DNA from: CAVOOW01 sp963697675
GTDB lineage: Bacteria; Actinomycetota; Actinomycetes; JACCUZ01
DNA length: 64,000 nt
Assembly: GCA_963697675.1 (NCBI GenBank)
Contig: CAVOOW010000011.1
Span: 21,759 to 85,758 of the forward strand
Direction: 5' to 3'
Positions 18,591-26,531 of this stretch are shown one piece after another. How positions within the stretch are numbered: the first letter of the stretch is position 1; each line of letters starts with the position of its first letter. Both the position numbers and the translations under genes were made by a program. Under the pieces are notes generated by a model. The model did not search any database. It was not told where the DNA came from and was given only the letters and a program-made list of their open reading frames with translations.

Positions 18591-19994
18591 GTGGCAATCA
18601 CAGCCGGGGAGGCCTCCCCACCCGGGTTCGGTGCGCGGGTACGCGAGTTACGGATCAGTCAGGGGCTGGCCCAGTCGGACCTTGCAACCCACGGCCTCTC
18701 GCCCAGCTACGTCAGCCTGCTCGAGTCGGGCAAACGGGCTCCGACTGCGGCTGCCGTGGGCGCCCTCGCCGAGAGGCTCGGCACGACTGGGCGCTTCCTG
18801 CTGAACGGCGAGAACCCCGAGGACCGCGAGCGACTCCAGCTGAGCATCGCCTACGCCGAGATCGCGCTGCGCAACGGTGAGGCGCCGGAGGCGTTGTCGC
18901 ATGCTCTTCGGGCAATCGAATCGGCCGGCATGGCCTCACCGGATTTGCTGGCGCAGGCGCGAAAGCTGCACGCCCAGGCGTTGGAGGGCGTCGGCGACCT
19001 GGCGCTGGCCATCCGCGAGTTCGAGGCCCTGGCGGACGAGGCCCGCGACCAGGGCAGCGTCCTCGATGCGCTGCAGCTGACGGTCTCGTTGGCGCGCTGT
19101 TACAAGGAGCGCGGCGACCTCGCCCATGCCCTTACTCTCGCCGAGAACGGGCTTGCCGAAGCCACCCGATACGACCTCGTTGGCACGGACGCCCACGCAG
19201 AGCTGGCGTCGGTGGTCATCTGGCTCTACACGCTGCGGGGAGACCTGACCAGGGCTGACGTGCTCGCCGACAGAATCCTGGCCCAGGTCGACAGTGCAGG
19301 CGGTCGGAAGGCGCGCGCCTCCGTGTACTGGAACGCGAGCCTGAATGCCGAAGCTCGCGGCGACCTCGAGAAGGCGTTCGTCCTTGCTGACCGGACGCGG
19401 GCGCTGCTTGCCGAGAACGATGACGAGCGCGCAATTGCCCGCTTCCGCGTCGCCTACGCGTGGCTGCTGTTGCGCTGCGCACCGCCGCGCGCCGAGCAGG
19501 CTCACGAGATGCTCCTGACCTCTTTCGACTCACTGAGGGAATGCGGCTCCGAGGTCGACCTGGCTTACTGCGAGACCGAGTTGGCTCGCGCCAAACTGCT
19601 GCTGGACGAGCCCCGCGAAGCGATCGAGCTGGCTCGGGGCGCGCTCCGCCGGCTGACCGAGCCGTCGCATGAGAGCGCGCACGCCCGCATAGTCATCGCG
19701 CGCGCTCAGCTCGCGCTCGGTGAGCAGGCGACCGGTGTCGCCGAGTATCGAGCCGCCGCCTCTGAGCTCACCGACCTGAAGGGCGCAGAAAGGCAGGCGG
19801 CGGCCGCTTGGCGCGAGCTCGCCGACGCGTTCACCGGGCTGCGCCTGTTCGAGGATGCGGCCATGGCGTACCAGCAGGCGTTGGCAGAGGCGGGAGTCCC
19901 CGCGGCACCGGATGCGCGCTATCCGACGGATTCCGCCGCCCCACCGACTCCGCACAAGGCCAGCGGGGCGAAGTCGTCGGCGCGCAAGCGCTGA
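18591..19994 (+). CDS. XRE-family regulator with C-terminal TPR domain
   Basis: A 467-residue regulator. The N-terminal XRE helix-turn-helix covers about residues 13-70 (RVRELRISQGLAQSDLATHG, then LSPSYVSLLESGKR). From about 85 to 445 it is all-helical with TPR-like repeats (for example YAEIALRNGEAPEALSHALR and LARCYKERGDLAHALTLAEN), and the tail is low-complexity and basic. This architecture matches RRNPP regulators (Rgg, NprR, PlcR, Rap), whose TPR groove binds a short secreted peptide. GTG 18591 is chosen because AAGGAG precedes it by four bases. A small secreted-peptide gene lies 1 kb downstream with the same upstream motif. Peptide binding is inference. Confidence 0.85.
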   Translation: MAITAGEASPPGFGARVRELRISQGLAQSDLATHGLSPSYVSLLESGKRAPTAAAVGALAERLGTTGRFLLNGENPEDRERLQLSIAYAEIALRNGEAPEALSHALRAIESAGMASPDLLAQARKLHAQALEGVGDLALAIREFEALADEARDQGSVLDALQLTVSLARCYKERGDLAHALTLAENGLAEATRYDLVGTDAHAELASVVIWLYTLRGDLTRADVLADRILAQVDSAGGRKARASVYWNASLNAEARGDLEKAFVLADRTRALLAENDDERAIARFRVAYAWLLLRCAPPRAEQAHEMLLTSFDSLRECGSEVDLAYCETELARAKLLLDEPREAIELARGALRRLTEPSHESAHARIVIARAQLALGEQATGVAEYRAAASELTDLKGAERQAAAAWRELADAFTGLRLFEDAAMAYQQALAEAGVPAAPDARYPTDSAAPPTPHKASGAKSSARKR

Positions 19995-20209
19995 GCAGCA
20001 GGAGCGCGGCCCGTCCGTCGGGTGGCGCTGTCCCGCCGCGTTTGATATGCGGTACGCGCGAGCGGTGATCCCGCGCGTTGATATGGCGGGGTACGAACGA
20101 TCCCGCTGCCGGGTGTCGAGGTCGGCTATCCCCGCTGCAATGTGAGGTCGCCGGGCCGGCATGGGTCCTGAAATCCATGATTTCACTGGCCAGACAAAGC
20201 GAGAATCAG

Positions 20210-20238
20210 TAGCATGACAACGTGTCAACACTGTTGTC
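20210..20238 (+). promoter_or_regulatory. candidate operator/promoter of the small HTH gene
   Basis: TAGCATGACA at 20210-20219 repeats the sequence before the XRE-TPR gene. TGACA ACG TGTCA is a 13-base palindrome here, and a further TTGTCA lies at 20234-20239. The TAGCAT could be a -10 element, with the palindrome at the transcription start. Confidence 0.45.
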
Positions 20239-20587
20239 AGTGAATGGGCGAGAGTCGCGTGGCGACCGAGGAGACGGCCGGCCCCGCCGCATCCGCACAG
20301 GGGACATCGTCGCGCTGCGGAAGGCCGTCGACCTCGCCCTGGATCACGCCAGCTCACGGAGTACCCCGAGGGACAGGGCTCGCGCGCAGGCCGCGCTCCT
20401 GACGCTGCTGCAAGACATGGTCGTCAGCGTCGCCGCAGAGCGTGACAAGGCACTTGCCGAGATGCTCGTCACCCAACCAGATGCGTCGAACCGCTCGCTT
20501 GCCAGGCAGCTGAACTTGTCCCGGCAACGCGTTGACCAGCTAAAACGCCATATCCTGGCTGGCGGCCGACACCCCGGCCAGCCCTGA
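20222..20587 (+). CDS. small helix-turn-helix protein
   Basis: A 115-121-residue basic protein. Residues about 25-85 are helical without a recognised family. The C-terminal segment NRSLARQLNLSRQRVDQLKR looks like a helix-turn-helix of sigma-region-4/MarR-like kind, so it may bind DNA. GTG 20222 lies inside the TGACA palindrome, so GTG 20240 may be the real start. It sits between the XRE-TPR regulator and the secreted small peptide, and shares their CATGACA element. It could be a second regulator or co-factor in that unit. The 3' end runs straight into the 25-bp tandem repeat. Confidence 0.6.
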   Translation: MSTLLSVNGRESRGDRGDGRPRRIRTGDIVALRKAVDLALDHASSRSTPRDRARAQAALLTLLQDMVVSVAAERDKALAEMLVTQPDASNRSLARQLNLSRQRVDQLKRHILAGGRHPGQP

Positions 20588-20717
20588 GCGGCCAGCCCTG
20601 AGCCAGTCCTGAGCGGCCGGCCCTGAGCCGGTCCTGAGCGGCCGGCCCTGAGCCGGTCCTGAGCGGCCGGCCCTGAGCCGGTCCTGAGCGGCCGGCCCTG
20701 AGCCGGTCCTGAGCGGC
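20586..20717. repeat. tandem array: five 25-bp units plus a partial sixth
   Basis: Units start at 20586, 20611, 20636, 20661 and 20686, with a partial copy at 20711-20717. Copies 2 to 5 are identical and contain GGCCGGCCCTGAGCC; copy 1 has two A-for-G differences. The array begins at the stop codon of the small HTH gene, and inverted GGCC-rich segments could fold in RNA and act as a terminator-like structure. Confidence 0.9.
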
Positions 20718-20931
20718 GCTCCTTGAGATCGCACCGCGGATCCTTCACGAGTGCCCGCGCCCTGTGGGCGCCTCGGCTTGACGTCGGCGCCGGCCGATTG
20801 CCGACTCCGCCACACGGAGCGTGCTCGCAGACTTACGTTCCGGGTGAGTCCGCGGGAACCCGCTCGGGCGACGAGTTCGAGCCCTCGCCGGCAACTCGGC
20901 GTAGACAGGAGTGCACGCATGGCTAGCCCGC

Positions 20932-20986
20932 TTGACAATCGATCATGACAGGTCTTGACTGCGGGGGTCATACCTCTTTTGTCATG
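20932..20986 (+). promoter_or_regulatory. candidate promoter/operator of the secreted peptide gene
   Basis: Contains TTGACA (20932-20937), CATGACAGG (20944-20952, matching the XRE-TPR upstream site), TTGACT (20955-20960) and an inverted TGTCATG (20980-20986) just before GAGGAG. The forward and inverted CATGACA copies are 29 bases apart. The exact -10 is not clear. Confidence 0.45.
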
Positions 20987-20996
20987 AGGAGTCCTC

Positions 20997-21134
20997 ATGC
21001 GTGTCATCACCCGGATCGCTGTGCGGGTCATCGTGCTCACTGCCCTCGCGGCGGCGCTCGTCTTCTCCGGGACGTCCGGAGACTCGATGGACAGGCACAC
21101 ACAGCTCGTCAAGAACCCGCCGAGCTGCTGCTGA
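20997..21134 (+). CDS. 45-residue secreted peptide, candidate signalling pheromone precursor
   Basis: A small gene with GAGGAG five bases before ATG 20997. The product has a basic N-terminus (MRVITRIAVR), a hydrophobic core (VIVLTALAAALVF), a small-residue region suited to signal peptidase (SGTSGDS) and a hydrophilic tail ending VKNPPSCC. This is the usual layout of Phr/PapR/NprX-type pheromone precursors: signal peptide, then a short C-terminal active peptide. It lies downstream of an XRE-TPR regulator and shares its CATGACA motif. No known family was recognised. It could instead be a small membrane peptide; the C-terminal Cys pair may be modified or disulfide-bonded. Confidence 0.6.
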   Translation: MRVITRIAVRVIVLTALAAALVFSGTSGDSMDRHTQLVKNPPSCC

Positions 21135-21234
21135 GCGCACGCTCGATAGAGGTCTGCGCCGCCCGAAACCGGGGTTCCGCCGGCCGCCGAGGCGTTGATA
21201 CCGAAACGACTGGGCGGTCGACGTCACGTGCCTG

Positions 21235-21504
21235 CTAGTTCTCGATCCGCTGTTCCAGTCGGATGGTGACGTCGTCGCCTGTCTGCTTGCCGATCGCGTT
21301 GCGGATGTCGGCTTTCACCGGCAGCTTGTGCCACCCGTCTCCCGCAGCCATGATCGAGCTCCGGAACGCCAGGCCGTCGATGGTGCCGCGAACCTTGACG
21401 AGGCCACTGGCGCCGAAGTACGTCATGGAGTCGGGCCAGACCACGTAGGTCCAGCCGCCCTTGTCGGGGCTCTTCTGCAGCGTCGCGGTGAACTGCTTGA
21501 CCAT
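21235..21504 (-). CDS. DUF1905 domain protein
   Basis: An 89-residue protein of the DUF1905 small beta-barrel family. Typical features are GGWTYVVWPDS near residue 15, VRGTIDGLAFRSSIMAAGDG in the middle, and LPVKADIRNAIGKQTGDDVT near the end. ATG 21504 is preceded by GAGGAGG about eight bases upstream. The frame can be extended upstream, but without a better ribosome binding site. Family members have no settled biochemical function and often occur as single genes or fused to YdeI-like domains. It is cytoplasmic and apparently monocistronic. Confidence 0.8.
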   Translation of the reverse strand: MVKQFTATLQKSPDKGGWTYVVWPDSMTYFGASGLVKVRGTIDGLAFRSSIMAAGDGWHKLPVKADIRNAIGKQTGDDVTIRLEQRIEN

Positions 21505-21761
21505 GACGGTTTCCTCCTCGCCGAACCTGTGCCAACTACGACCTTGGGGCGCCGAGAAAGTCATCGGAGGCCGTCGCGGGTCATCTCGTAGTTCTCGGCA
21601 TAGGCCGCTGTCGACGGCACGCGAAGCTGTTCAGACAGCACGCGAAATGCCCGGACGATCGACGGATATCGACGCGACGTTGGCCGCCGATCCGTGGATC
21701 ATGCAAGGGATCTTTTCGGCCCCAAAACGCCATCAATCAAGACCACCGGAGACCCGCACCG

Positions 21762-22153
21762 ATGACTCTCGAGCTCATCAATCCAGAGGAGCTACCCACA
21801 CCCGAGTCCTACACCCAGGTCATCGCCGCGACCGGGCGCCGGCTGGTGTCCTCGCCGGACAGGTGGCCGACGACGCGCAAGGCAACCTGGTCGCTCGTGG
21901 CGACCTGCCTGCGCAGGCTCGTCAGGCGTTCGGCAACGTCGGCCAGGCCCTCGCCGCTGCCGGGGCGACGCCAGAGCAGACGACAAGGATCACGATCTGC
22001 GTCGTCCACCACCGGCCCGAGTATCTGCCAGATATCTTGAAGGCCCGGGTGGCGGTGTTCGGTGACCACAAGCCCGCGGACACGTTGGGCGGCGTGGAGA
22101 CCTTGGCCGAGCCTGGCTACCTGATCGAGGTTGACGCGATCGCCGTTTGTTGA
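21762..22153 (+). pseudogene. RidA/YjgF family protein, one frameshift
   Basis: RidA proteins deaminate reactive enamine/imine intermediates or act on related ketimines. The start MTLELINPEELPTPESYTQV is in one frame. After about 21848 the sequence continues in another frame as GQVADDAQGNLVARGDL, GNVGQALAAAGATPEQTTRI and GYLIEVDAIAV to the stop at 22153. A single indel near GGCTGGTGTCCTCGCC restores one RidA domain of about 130 residues. The family Arg usually in a C-X-R motif is not clear (TICVVHHRPEY), so the substrate class may differ. The gene stands alone before the MFS transporter. Confidence 0.72.
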
Positions 22154-22371
22154 CGCTGATCGAGCGAGATCGCGTCGGACGAAGAAGCGTAGGGTTCAAC
22201 GTGATCGTTCTATGCCCGGTCTCGTCACAATTTCAAGATCGCCAACGTCACACCAGGCGAGGCGGAAATGAAGAGCGCTGCCGACCGGTTGGCGGAATAG
22301 TGGAACGGCTGAGAACCAGCCCCGCAGCAGCACGCTAAGCACGAGCACAAGCACCGAGGAGAGTCGCGCGC

Positions 22372-23916
22372 ATGTCCACGGTTGAGACCCCGAAGTATCC
22401 AGAGAACATCGACGCGGCCGTCCTCAAGATCGCCGGGGTCGTCGTCCTCGGCGCAATCATGTCAATCCTGGACATAACGGTCGTCAACGTCGCTCTGCCG
22501 ACGTTCCAGACCGAGTTCGGGACCGCCGAGGACCCGATCGCGTACTCGCACGTGGCGTGGACGGTCACCGCCTACACCCTCGCCCTCGCGACGGTCATCC
22601 CGATGACGGGCTGGGCCGCGGACCGGTTCGGCACCAAGCGCCTCTACCTGACCGCGGTCGGCCTGTTCACCGCCGGCTCGATCCTGTGCGCCACCGCCAC
22701 GTCGATCAACATGCTGATCCTGTTCCGGGTCTTCCAGGGCCTGGGTGGCGGCATGCTGATGCCGCTCGGCATGACGATCATGACGAGGGCAGCCGGTCCA
22801 AAGCGGATGGGTCGCCTGATGGCCATCCTGGGCGTGCCGATGCTGCTCGGTCCCATCCTCGGACCGATCCTCGGAGGCTGGCTCATCGACAACGCCAGCT
22901 GGCACTGGATCTTCCTCATCAACGTCCCGATCGGCGTCATCGCACTGATCTACGCGTTCGTCGTTCTGCCGACGGACGCGCCAGAGCCCTCGGAGTCGTT
23001 CGACTTCGTCGGAGTGCTGCTGCTCTCGCCCGGACTCGCGTTGTTCCTGTTCGGTGTCTCCAGCCTGCCGCAAGAGGGAGGCGACTTCAGCGCGCCACGG
23101 GTGTGGCTCTCGATGCTCGTCGGGGTCCTCCTGATGCTGACCTTCGTCTGGCACGCGTTCCGTCCCGAGCACCCGCTTCTGGACCTCAGACTGTTCAAGA
23201 ACCGCAACCTGACAGTCACGACGATCACGATGTTCATGTTCGCGGCCGCGTTCTTCGGCGGGCTGCTGCTGGTCCCGACCTACTTCCAGGAGATCCGCGG
23301 TGAGTCGACCCTCGCCGCCGGACTTCTCATCGCGCCGCAAGGGATCGGGGCGATGATCACGATGCCGATCGCAGGGACCCTGGTCGACAAGTTCCCGGTC
23401 GGTCGCATCGTCCCGTTCGGCCTAGCGCTCATCGCAATCGGCTTCCTGGGGCTCACGCAGATCGAGGCGGACACTCCGTACAGCCTCCTGATCGGGTTGT
23501 TGTTCGTCATGGGTCTGGGCATGGGCGGGACGATGATGCCGCTGTTCACCACTGCGCTGAGGACACTGACTCACCACGAGGTGGCGCGTGGGTCCACCCT
23601 TCTCAACATCACTCAGCAGATCGCCAGTTCGGTCGGTGTTGCAGTCATCTCCGTCGTGCTGACCAACAACCTCCAGGACAACCCCCTCTCGCTGCCGGCG
23701 ATCGCCGCGCAGAAGGATCCCGCCTTGGCTGACCAGCTTGGCCCGCTTGCGGTCTCCAGGGGACTCGTCACGGCCGCCGAAGCCTTCGCGAGCACCTACT
23801 GGGTGCCGACGGTCCTTGTGCTGCTCACCTTCATCCCGGTCTATTTCCTGCCCCGCAAGCGCGAAGTGACGCACCTGCTCGACGACGAAGGCGTGCCACC
23901 AGTGGTCGTGCACTGA
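22372..23916 (+). CDS. DHA2-family MFS multidrug efflux transporter (EmrB/QacA-like)
   Basis: A 514-residue inner-membrane proton-driven exporter with about 14 hydrophobic segments. Family motifs are SILDITVVNVALPTFQTEF in helix 1 (the conserved Asp of DHA2), GWAADRFGTKRLYL (motif A) after helix 2, and GGGMLMPLGMTIM around helix 4. ATG 22372 follows a purine-rich CGAGGAGAG about 10 bases upstream. It lies alone between RidA and the convergent ABC exporter. No dedicated regulator is adjacent, so control is unknown. The substrate is predicted only as drugs or toxic amphiphiles. Confidence 0.9.
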   Translation: MSTVETPKYPENIDAAVLKIAGVVVLGAIMSILDITVVNVALPTFQTEFGTAEDPIAYSHVAWTVTAYTLALATVIPMTGWAADRFGTKRLYLTAVGLFTAGSILCATATSINMLILFRVFQGLGGGMLMPLGMTIMTRAAGPKRMGRLMAILGVPMLLGPILGPILGGWLIDNASWHWIFLINVPIGVIALIYAFVVLPTDAPEPSESFDFVGVLLLSPGLALFLFGVSSLPQEGGDFSAPRVWLSMLVGVLLMLTFVWHAFRPEHPLLDLRLFKNRNLTVTTITMFMFAAAFFGGLLLVPTYFQEIRGESTLAAGLLIAPQGIGAMITMPIAGTLVDKFPVGRIVPFGLALIAIGFLGLTQIEADTPYSLLIGLLFVMGLGMGGTMMPLFTTALRTLTHHEVARGSTLLNITQQIASSVGVAVISVVLTNNLQDNPLSLPAIAAQKDPALADQLGPLAVSRGLVTAAEAFASTYWVPTVLVLLTFIPVYFLPRKREVTHLLDDEGVPPVVVH

Positions 23917-23963
23917 GCGCCGCCATACCTGCTAGGCGTTTAGGGGGCGAGGGCTGGCTCCGG

Positions 23964-25697
23964 TCAGGTTGCCGTCCTGTGTCGGAACAGCCATGCTGCG
24001 GCGACGCTTGACGCAACGAGGATCGCCAAGCAGTAGGCGACAGCAATCCACGCCACAGTGCCGACGGTGGCGCCGGTCGACGTGTGTCCCATCCACAGTC
24101 CGCGCATGGTCTCCACGATCGGCGTGAACGGCTGGTGCTCGGCGAAGCCGCGCAGCACCGCCGGCATGGTGTGTGCGGGCACGAACGCGGTGCTGATGTA
24201 GGGGATGAACATCAGGACGATCGTGAAGGAGTTTGCGGCCTCTGCACTGCGGGCGAGCAGGCCGACCGCGGCTGCGAGCCAGGACAGGGCGAGGGCGAAC
24301 ACCACGATCATCGCCGCGGCTGCGAACCATTCGACGGCCGATGCGGTGGGTCGCCAGCCGATCGCGAGGCCGACGCAGATCACCAGCGTGGTCGCGACGA
24401 TGTTGCGGGCGAGGCTTGCCACGATATGGCCGAGCAGGATCGACGAGCCCTTGATGGGCATCGATCGGAACCTTTCCACGATGCCGTTGCTCATGTCAGT
24501 GGCGACGGCGACCGCGGTGGTGCCTGCCCCGAACCCGGCGCACAGCACGATCAGGCCCGGCACCACGTAGTCGACGTAGGCACCGCCGGTGTTGAGGGCG
24601 CCGCCGAACACGTAGACGAACAGCAACATCAGCACGATCGGCAGCAGCAGGGCGGTGAAGAACGCCTCCGAGTCGCGCAGTGACCGCCGGATGCAGCGCT
24701 TGATCATGACGCGCGAGTCGGTGACCGTGTAAGTGAGGCTCATCGGGCCATCTCCTTGGATTCGTTGCGGATGGGACCACCGGCGCCCGGTCAGGGACAG
24801 GAACACGTCGTCCAGGCTTGGGCGATGCGTTGACACCTTGACCGCCGGCGCCCCGGCGTCCCCCAGACGAGTGAGCATCTCCAGCACCTCGGCGGCCGAG
24901 CCCTCCGTCGCCACCTCGATGGTGCGCAGGCGCTGGTCGGTGTGGGTTGCCTCGAGACACGAGAGCGCTCCTGCAAAACTCAAGTCGTCGGCGAACTGCA
25001 GCCGCACCACTTCTGCACCGAGACTTGCCTTCAACTCATCAGGATTGCCTCGTGCGACGACCTGCCCGCCGTCGAGCATCACGATCATGTCGGCGAGCTG
25101 GTCGGCCTCCTCCAGGTACTGCGTCGTGAGCAGCACGGTGACACCGTCGTCCACGATGCGGCGCACGGTGCTCCACAACTGCTCCCGGCTGCGCGGGTCC
25201 AACCCGGTCGTCGGTTCGTCCAGGAACACCAGTGGCGGCTTCTCGATCATGCTGATCGCCAGGTCCAGGCGGCGTTTCATGCCACCGGAGTACGTGCCCA
25301 CCCGCCGGTTGCGCGCGTCGACCAGATCGAACTCCGCCAGCAGCTCGGCAGTCCGCGCCTGCACTGCACGCCGCGGAAGGTGCAGGAGCTGCGCCATCAT
25401 CTCCAGGTTCTCCTGCCCGGTGAGCACCTCGTCCACGGCGGCGTGCTGGCCGGTGAGGCTGATGGAACGCTTGACGCCGATCGGGTCGGAGCGCAGATCG
25501 TGGCCGGCGATCATCGCCGTGCCCGCGTCCGGGCGCACGAGCGTGGCGAGGATCCGCACCATGGTGGTCTTGCCGGCCCCGTTCGGGCCGAGCAGCGCCA
25601 GGACCGACCCGGTCTCTACAGCGAGGTCGACGTGGTCGAGCACGACCTGGTCCCCGAACGTCTTGCAGATGCCAGTAGCAACAACTGTGTATGTCAT
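23964..25697 (-). CDS. DrrA-DrrB-type ABC drug exporter: ATPase and permease in one continuous frame
   Basis: Residues 1 to about 318 are a DrrA-type ATPase: Walker A GPNGAGKTT, signature YSGGMKRRL, Walker B LVFLDEPTTGLD. From about 319 an ABC-2 permease (DrrB-like) with six hydrophobic segments follows in the same frame, with no stop between. The second part still has its own ATG at 24743 with AAGGAGA upstream, so this is normally two genes. Either the drrA stop was lost, giving a 577-residue fusion, or an indel hides it. The divergent TetR gene and shared palindrome indicate repression by that regulator, relieved by the exported drug. Confidence 0.85.
   Translation of the reverse strand: MTYTVVATGICKTFGDQVVLDHVDLAVETGSVLALLGPNGAGKTTMVRILATLVRPDAGTAMIAGHDLRSDPIGVKRSISLTGQHAAVDEVLTGQENLEMMAQLLHLPRRAVQARTAELLAEFDLVDARNRRVGTYSGGMKRRLDLAISMIEKPPLVFLDEPTTGLDPRSREQLWSTVRRIVDDGVTVLLTTQYLEEADQLADMIVMLDGGQVVARGNPDELKASLGAEVVRLQFADDLSFAGALSCLEATHTDQRLRTIEVATEGSAAEVLEMLTRLGDAGAPAVKVSTHRPSLDDVFLSLTGRRWSHPQRIQGDGPMSLTYTVTDSRVMIKRCIRRSLRDSEAFFTALLLPIVLMLLFVYVFGGALNTGGAYVDYVVPGLIVLCAGFGAGTTAVAVATDMSNGIVERFRSMPIKGSSILLGHIVASLARNIVATTLVICVGLAIGWRPTASAVEWFAAAAMIVVFALALSWLAAAVGLLARSAEAANSFTIVLMFIPYISTAFVPAHTMPAVLRGFAEHQPFTPIVETMRGLWMGHTSTGATVGTVAWIAVAYCLAILVASSVAAAWLFRHRTAT
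24741..24757 (-). promoter_or_regulatory. internal ribosome binding site and ATG for the DrrB-like part
   Basis: On the minus strand AAGGAGA (24757-24751) precedes ATG 24743, which begins MSLTYTVTDSRVMIKR. This shows that the permease was, or still is, translated as a separate protein inside the continuous frame. Confidence 0.7.
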
Positions 25698-25730
25698 ACA
25701 CGAAAAGTATCCGCCGTACACAGTTATAGT
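25683..25730. promoter_or_regulatory. divergent operator: 9-bp inverted repeat between ABC exporter and TetR
   Basis: AACTGTGTA (25683-25691) and TACACAGTT (25717-25725) are perfect inverted arms, with a partial extra TACAC between. One arm covers the exporter start codon region; the other overlaps TATAGT (25725-25730), a good -10 for the TetR gene seven bases before its GTG. Binding here would block both genes. Confidence 0.65.
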
Positions 25731-25736
25731 CAAGGG

Positions 25737-26531
25737 GTGCCGCAAAGACGTGAGGGCAAGGGCGACCCGCCGCTGCCTCCTGGGCTCGATCTGTTGTGGG
25801 GCCGGCGCGAGGCCGGTCAGCGCGGTCCGAAGCGCGGCTTGTCGGTCGACGCAATCGTCGGGGCTGCGATCGAGGTGGGCGACGCGGAGGGCCTGGGTGC
25901 GGTCTCGATGGCCCGCGTCGCGAAGGAGCTCGGCTTCACGACGATGTCGCTCTACCGCTACGTCACCAGCAAGGACGAGCTCCTCCAGCTGATGTGGAAC
26001 GCAAGCGCACAAGGCGCCGAGGAACTGGTGCTGGAAGGTGACGGCTGGCGGCCCCGACTGCGGATGTGGGCGACGATCCAGCGGGAGATGATCGATCGTC
26101 ATCCCTGGATCACCCAGATGCCGATGGCCGCGCCGCCGCTCGCGCCGAACTCCCTGACCTTCGTCGAACGCGGCCTCGAGACCCTCGACGAGACCGGCCT
26201 GACGGACAGCGACAAGCTGCGAGTGATCGGGTTGCTCAGCTCCTACACCCTCAGCGAGGCTCGCATGGCGCACGACGCTGCGCGCGCAGCCGCTGAGGCG
26301 GCATCCGGTGGAGGCAAGACAGCTTGGTCTTTCGAGGCGCTACTGCGCGAGCTCGTCGACGAACAAACGTATCCGCTGCTTCATCAGATCGCCTGGTCCG
26401 CCGAGATCGGCGGCAACCCCTCCGGCTTCGATGAGCACGAAGAGTTCATGTTCGGAGTGGACCGCATCCTCGACGGCACGCAGGTCCTCATCGACCAGGT
26501 TCGAAAAAGCAAGCGCAGGCCGAGGAAATAG
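25737..26531 (+). CDS. TetR-family regulator with TetR_C-type ligand domain
   Basis: A 264-residue regulator. The N-terminal segment is basic and proline-rich. The helix-turn-helix is near residues 40-85 (IEVGDAEGLGAVSMARVAKE, then LGFTTMSLYRYVTSKDELL). The helical ligand-binding domain fits the tetracycline-repressor-like C-terminal family common in actinomycetes. GTG 25737 lies seven bases after TATAGT with no ribosome binding site, so the message is probably leaderless. It is divergent from the DrrAB-like exporter and shares a palindromic operator with it, which makes it the likely drug-responsive repressor of the exporter and of itself. Confidence 0.88.
   Translation: MPQRREGKGDPPLPPGLDLLWGRREAGQRGPKRGLSVDAIVGAAIEVGDAEGLGAVSMARVAKELGFTTMSLYRYVTSKDELLQLMWNASAQGAEELVLEGDGWRPRLRMWATIQREMIDRHPWITQMPMAAPPLAPNSLTFVERGLETLDETGLTDSDKLRVIGLLSSYTLSEARMAHDAARAAAEAASGGGKTAWSFEALLRELVDEQTYPLLHQIAWSAEIGGNPSGFDEHEEFMFGVDRILDGTQVLIDQVRKSKRRPRK

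Noticed and set aside
20586..20717. CRISPR array
   Set aside because: Units are contiguous 25-bp tandem copies without unique spacers; the same reasoning excludes 11591-11690 and 63876-64000.
20788..20895. tRNA-like segment with GAGTTCGAGC and GCCGGC ends
   Set aside because: The T-arm-like bases do not form a five-base stem around TTCGAGC, and no D-arm or anticodon arm can be drawn.
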